The translations under genes and the position numbers were made by a program. The notes below the pieces were generated by a model. It was given only the letters and a program-made list of their open reading frames with translations. It had not been told where the DNA came from and did not search any database. Positions 6,287-8,562 of a stretch of 8,562 bases of DNA are shown here, piece after piece. Source of the stretch: Kiritimatiellia bacterium (GTDB lineage: Bacteria > Verrucomicrobiota > Kiritimatiellia > SLAD01). Every line of letters starts with the position of its first letter. Position 1 is the stretch's first letter. The stretch spans positions 1 to 8,562 of the forward strand of contig SLLF01000020.1 of assembly GCA_007134175.1 (NCBI GenBank), written 5' to 3'.

Positions 6287-7294
6287 TCAAGCCAGAAGGG
6301 AAGCATTCGCAGCGCCGCTCTTGCGGTCACCTATCGCGTCGTAAAGGGCCAGCATCAGATTGCGCCCGCTATCGAACAACCGTTCCATGGTCCATCCGCC
6401 GGGTTCATAAATATAGGGGTAACGCACTCTCAATCCCTGGCCGGACATGGCGTAGAGCATCAGCTTCCCCGGCGGTCCTGCGGCCACCTTCACCTTGAAC
6501 CCGCTTTCGGGGCCACACCGGATCACCTCTGGCTCCCGCTGCATCAGCGCCTCGGCATAGCGGTTGGTGCGGGCTTCAGCCCTTGGTGTGCGCCAATTGC
6601 CCGTTTGCTGAGGGCCGTGAATATCCCAAAAGTACTCGGCTTCCCCTCCGGTATCCTTGAGCCAGGTTGCCTTGAATAAATCGATGGTTGAAAACTTTCC
6701 GTTTGTCTCCCACAACCGGTTGTGATCTCTTTCGCCGGCCGCATAGATTTCCGGATTGCCCCGCATGCGCAGATTGGTTCCCACGTTGGGATCCTGCGCC
6801 GCCTGAAAGGCAAGGCCATGTATTGCCTGATAACGCCCGTCCGGATTCAAGTCCGGATACACAAAAAACTCCGCGTTTTGTCGCAACGCAATGGCTCGTG
6901 GGTCATCACTTACCAGAAAATCCACCATCCCCTCAAGCACCCAGTTCCCGGTGAATTCGAAGGCATGCTGACCGCAGGCGAGCATGACCTTGATTTTAGC
7001 ACTTCGACTTTTCGAATCCGTGATCCGGTAGGCGATTACTTTCTGGCGGGGTATGACCGGATCATCCGGATAATCCCCGTTCCTCGGCCAGCCGTTGGTC
7101 ATGCCGATTACTCCTTGATCGTCCCCGCTTGGCGTTGGCAAAACACAAGGCTGCTTCATCACGGTTGCTGTATGCCGCTCGACCATTTCAGGCGTATAGG
7201 CAGGCAGCGGATGCTTTAAACCACGCCATGCCTCGATAATGTAGTAGTCATATCTGGCATTGTATTGGTACTGGAGTTTAAGAGGTTTGGACAT
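6287..7294 (-). CDS. M14-family zinc carboxypeptidase-like protein
   Basis: Predicted metallopeptidase of 335 residues. The zinc ligands expected for M14 are visible: His110 and Glu113 in CGQHAFEFTGNW (HxxE), and His226 in YFWDIHG. PDLNPDGR (148-154) and the substrate-carboxylate pair Asn192-Arg193 in DHNRLW match the M14 core. Glu297 in YIYEPGGW is the best candidate for the catalytic glutamate, but that assignment is inference. There is no signal peptide or membrane segment, so it is probably cytoplasmic, closer in outline to cytosolic carboxypeptidase or deacylase-like M14 members than to digestive enzymes. The substrate is unknown. An AGGGA site lies 8 bp before the ATG. The gene stands alone, flanked by direct-repeat copies and hairpins on its upstream side, so it may be an acquired or mobilised gene. 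Confidence 0.82.
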   Translation of the reverse strand: MSKPLKLQYQYNARYDYYIIEAWRGLKHPLPAYTPEMVERHTATVMKQPCVLPTPSGDDQGVIGMTNGWPRNGDYPDDPVIPRQKVIAYRITDSKSRSAKIKVMLACGQHAFEFTGNWVLEGMVDFLVSDDPRAIALRQNAEFFVYPDLNPDGRYQAIHGLAFQAAQDPNVGTNLRMRGNPEIYAAGERDHNRLWETNGKFSTIDLFKATWLKDTGGEAEYFWDIHGPQQTGNWRTPRAEARTNRYAEALMQREPEVIRCGPESGFKVKVAAGPPGKLMLYAMSGQGLRVRYPYIYEPGGWTMERLFDSGRNLMLALYDAIGDRKSGAANASLLA

Positions 7295-7302
7295 CCGCTG
7301 AT

Positions 7303-7307
7303 TCCCT
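7303..7307 (-). promoter_or_regulatory. Ribosome binding site of the M14 gene
   Basis: AGGGA on the minus strand lies 8 bp before the ATG at 7294 and supports that start over internal Met codons. Confidence 0.5.
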
Positions 7308-7338
7308 GTTTTCGCAGCAGATTAAAGGGAAATCCGCC

Positions 7339-7353
7339 TCCTGTCGAACAGGA
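7339..7353. promoter_or_regulatory. Short perfect inverted repeat upstream of the M14 gene
   Basis: TCCTGT-CGA-ACAGGA is a perfect 6-bp palindromic stem with a 3-nt centre, 45 bp upstream of the M14 start. The position fits an operator or a 5' leader hairpin, but neither is shown. Confidence 0.35.
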
Positions 7354-7374
7354 ACTAGCTATAGTGTATTCGCT

Positions 7375-7389
7375 GCCCCGTCCCGGGGC
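7375..7389. repeat. GC-rich inverted repeat upstream of the M14 gene
   Basis: GCCCCG-TCC-CGGGGC forms a 6-bp GC stem with a 3-nt loop. Neither strand has a following T-run, so it is not a standard intrinsic terminator. Confidence 0.35.
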
Positions 7390-7452
7390 GAAGAACAGGT
7401 TTCAGCCAATATGGAGCAGTTGAACTGCTCGGCAGTATGGCGAAAGACAAGG

Positions 7453-7470
7453 TTGGCGAAGACGGAGATG
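7453..7470 (+). repeat. Degenerate third copy of the direct-repeat core
   Basis: TTGGCGAAGACGGAGATG matches the repeat core TTGGCCAAGACGCCGATG of copy 2 at 15 of 18 positions. A GGGACTACG word follows at 7492-7500, like the minisatellite that follows copy 2, so the two blocks may derive from one composite repeat. Confidence 0.4.
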
Positions 7471-7610
7471 TCGACTTCATCCCGCAGGCGCGGGACTACG
7501 CTTGACCTGTCAACACTTTACACTAATTCAGTTCTTGCCCACGAACCAATCAGCGCCGCGCCGATGAGGGTCCTCGGAATGATGGACCGGGATCCGCCGT
7601 TTCCCCTTTG

Positions 7611-7645
7611 TCATCCCGAGCTTGTCGAGGGATCTCGCCGAAGGC
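7611..7645 (+). repeat. Interspersed-repeat-like segment (TCATCCCGAGCTTGTCGAGG)
   Basis: The segment contains imperfect inverted arms ATCCC (7613-7617) and GGGAT (7629-7633). Very similar words are widespread between genes in unrelated bacteria, and on the opposite strand they give spurious peptides ending in PSTSSG. It is a likely member of a high-copy intergenic repeat. The copy number in this genome cannot be seen here. Confidence 0.5.
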
Positions 7646-7670
7646 GTCTTTTTGATTTGGCCAAGACGCC
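7643..7670 (+). repeat. 8-bp hairpin at the edge of direct-repeat copy 2
   Basis: GGCGTCTT (7643-7650) pairs perfectly with AAGACGCC (7663-7670) across a 12-nt loop. The right arm is part of the direct repeat; copy 1 at 6225 has the right arm but not the left one. Confidence 0.5.
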
Positions 7671-7700
7671 GATGACACCTGTTCCCTCAGACAAACGGGG
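7654..7700 (+). repeat. Imperfect direct repeat, copy 2 (upstream of M14 gene)
   Basis: Shares GATTTGGCCAAGACGCCG, CTGTTCC and CAGACA in the same order with copy 1 at 6225-6270. The two copies are in direct orientation about 1.43 kb apart and bracket the M14 gene. Confidence 0.75.
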
Positions 7701-7728
7701 CGGCCCAGATCTTACAGGCATGAGAAAA

Positions 7729-7803
7729 CGGACGACGTGTGGCGGGACTACGTGTATGGGGACTAGGCGTAGAGGGACTACGTGTGATCGGATTATATGT
7801 ACT
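7729..7803 (+). repeat. Five-unit 15-bp minisatellite
   Basis: Units start at 7729, 7744, 7759, 7774 and 7789, exactly 15 bp apart. The best-conserved part is GGGACTACGTGT; the outer units (CGGACGACGTGT, CGGATTATATGT) and the middle one (GGGACTAGGCGT) have diverged. The period is a multiple of three, so it encodes five-residue repeats in any frame, but no gene is supported. Confidence 0.7.
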
Positions 7804-7928
7804 CCCCCCGTAAATCGGAGGCGACGCCAAAGCATCCGGGTCCATCCATCTGTGGTTTGCTTTCCGGGCTAACGCGTAAGCGGGTCGACTAAGCGTAGCC
7901 GGTTAAGGGTGGCGAGTAAGGGTAACTC

Positions 7929-7946
7929 ATTCGCCAACCGGCGAAT
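7929..7946. repeat. 7-bp perfect hairpin downstream of the PEP-CTERM gene
   Basis: ATTCGCC-AACC-GGCGAAT lies about 100 bp past the stop of the PEP-CTERM gene. It could end that transcript, but no T-run follows on either strand, so termination is only a possibility. Confidence 0.35.
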
Positions 7947-8048
7947 ACCCAGCGGTGACAAAGCACCGCCCTCCAGGGAAGACCCTTTACACCCAGTCCC
8001 GCACGCAGTCTCGCGCCCAGTCAGCAAGAAAGGTATCAGGTGCCCCGC

Positions 8049-8562
8049 CTACTTCCGCAGCATGCGGCGCCGCCAGCCCAGCAACGCCAAGCCGCCCAGC
8101 ACCAGGATACCACCCGTACCCGGTTCCGGGATGACGGTCAGGGTCACACTGGGGTTGTTGTAGTTGATGCGGAACAAGGTCCCATCCTCCTCGAACTCCG
8201 TCCCGTCCAGCAATTCGGTTCCATCCGCCAATTTGAAATGGCCGGTCAAGCTGCTGTAGCCGGATAGGATCGTAAACACATCTTCCAGCTCCGGGGCGAA
8301 TCCCGGCAACAGGTTCAACGACAACTGCACGCCGTCCCCTGTCGTCGCGAGGATTAGATCAGGATTGTAGGAAGCTTCCGGGGTGCCCGTCTTCGCGAAC
8401 AACAACCGGTCGTATTGCAAATTATCTTCCGCGTCGAGTTCGGCGCTATATAGGTCCAGCCGCAGCATCGAGCCTTCATTGAAATTGACGGGGAAGTTTT
8501 CGAACCTCAGGGTCCCGACTTCCCCAACCCGGCCGGGATCCACGATCGCCCCGGCATTCAGA
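8049..8562 (-). CDS. PEP-CTERM surface protein, C-terminal part (5' end outside window)
   Basis: The frame is open to the right edge, so at least 170 C-terminal residues of a longer protein are seen; the GTG at 8543 is an internal Val codon. The visible start reads as a beta-helix repeat (GAIVDPGRVGEVGTLRFENF, then LRLDLYSAEL and YDRLLFAKTG), resembling the passenger-associated repeats of autotransporter-like surface proteins. The C-terminus is a textbook PEP-CTERM sorting signal: VIPEPGT, a hydrophobic helix GGILVLGGLALLGW and the basic tail RRRMLRK. Such proteins are exported and then cut and anchored or released by an exosortase, typically in bacteria making exopolysaccharide. No exosortase gene is in the window. 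Function is inferred from the sorting signal only. Confidence 0.88.
   Translation of the reverse strand, partial: LNAGAIVDPGRVGEVGTLRFENFPVNFNEGSMLRLDLYSAELDAEDNLQYDRLLFAKTGTPEASYNPDLILATTGDGVQLSLNLLPGFAPELEDVFTILSGYSSLTGHFKLADGTELLDGTEFEEDGTLFRINYNNPSVTLTVIPEPGTGGILVLGGLALLGWRRRMLRK

Larger units (their letters stand above)
7295..8048. other. Gene-poor, repeat-rich intergenic region
   Basis: 754 bp between the start of the M14 gene and the end of the PEP-CTERM gene. ORFs here are made of repeats and have no recognisable protein features. The region holds three clear hairpins, an interspersed-repeat-like segment, two copies of the direct repeat, a five-unit minisatellite and a run of degenerate TAAGSGT-like words near 7870-7925. 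The promoter of the M14 gene should lie at its left end, but I see no strong -35/-10 pair. Confidence 0.65.

Noticed and set aside
6722..7219. 165-codon plus-strand ORF inside the M14 gene
   Set aside because: It is antisense to a gene with clear zinc-ligand motifs, and its own translation has no features.
7729..7803. Possible CRISPR array
   Set aside because: The units are 15 bp and directly adjacent with no spacers, so this is a minisatellite. No cas gene is nearby.
7611..7835. 74-codon minus-strand ORF ending in PSTSSG
   Set aside because: That ending is the usual artefact of translating a common intergenic repeat, not a protein feature.
7411..7872. 153-codon plus-strand ORF upstream of the M14 gene
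   Set aside because: It is built from the intergenic repeats and minisatellite, has no recognisable fold and no ribosome site that I can see.

Overview
The window is GC-rich and looks like chromosome from a Gram-negative environmental bacterium. I favour the PVC group (Kiritimatiellota, Verrucomicrobiota or Lentisphaerota), with modest confidence. The reasons are a C-terminal PEP-CTERM sorting signal behind a passenger/autotransporter-repeat-like surface protein, a full GlnRS, a large hybrid histidine kinase and many intergenic repeats. No single gene fixes the taxon. Most genes are on the minus strand; only glnS and tRNA-Phe are on the plus strand.

Layout, left half (1-5231). The 3' part of glnS (+) runs convergently into a NYN/PIN-like RNase-type gene (-), and the two overlap by 17 bp. 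The NYN gene lies 4 bp behind a 700-residue hybrid histidine kinase and probably forms an operon with it. The kinase's N-terminal receiver has lost its phospho-accepting Asp and its conserved Lys, while its C-terminal receiver is intact. Next come an SRAP/HMCES-type abasic-site protein (YedK family) and a small two-helix membrane protein, likely one transcript. A tRNA-Phe(GAA) gene follows, with a near-consensus sigma70 promoter and an encoded CCA.

Layout, middle (5232-6286). Downstream of the tRNA is what looks like the remnant of an integrated element: a tandem 11-bp repeat, a 112-residue phage-like (DUF5681-like) gene, and a 31-residue ORF resembling only the N-terminus of a Mu-type portal (DUF935) protein. 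No integrase and no second att copy is visible. A 45-bp inverted-repeat structure and a perfect tandem 15-bp repeat follow.

Layout, right half (6287-8562). A solitary M14-like zinc carboxypeptidase (-) is bracketed by two imperfect direct-repeat copies about 1.4 kb apart. The 754 bp upstream of it contains no convincing gene but is dense in hairpins and repeats, including a five-unit 15-bp minisatellite. The window ends in the 3' part of a PEP-CTERM surface protein gene (-).

How the parts relate. glnS and tRNA-Phe serve translation, and SRAP serves DNA-lesion protection. The kinase-NYN pair is the most interesting functional unit, because it may couple a sensory phosphorelay to RNA processing. 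The region after the tRNA and around the M14 gene is the accessory, repeat-rich part. I found no CRISPR array, no intact transposase and no obvious defence system.
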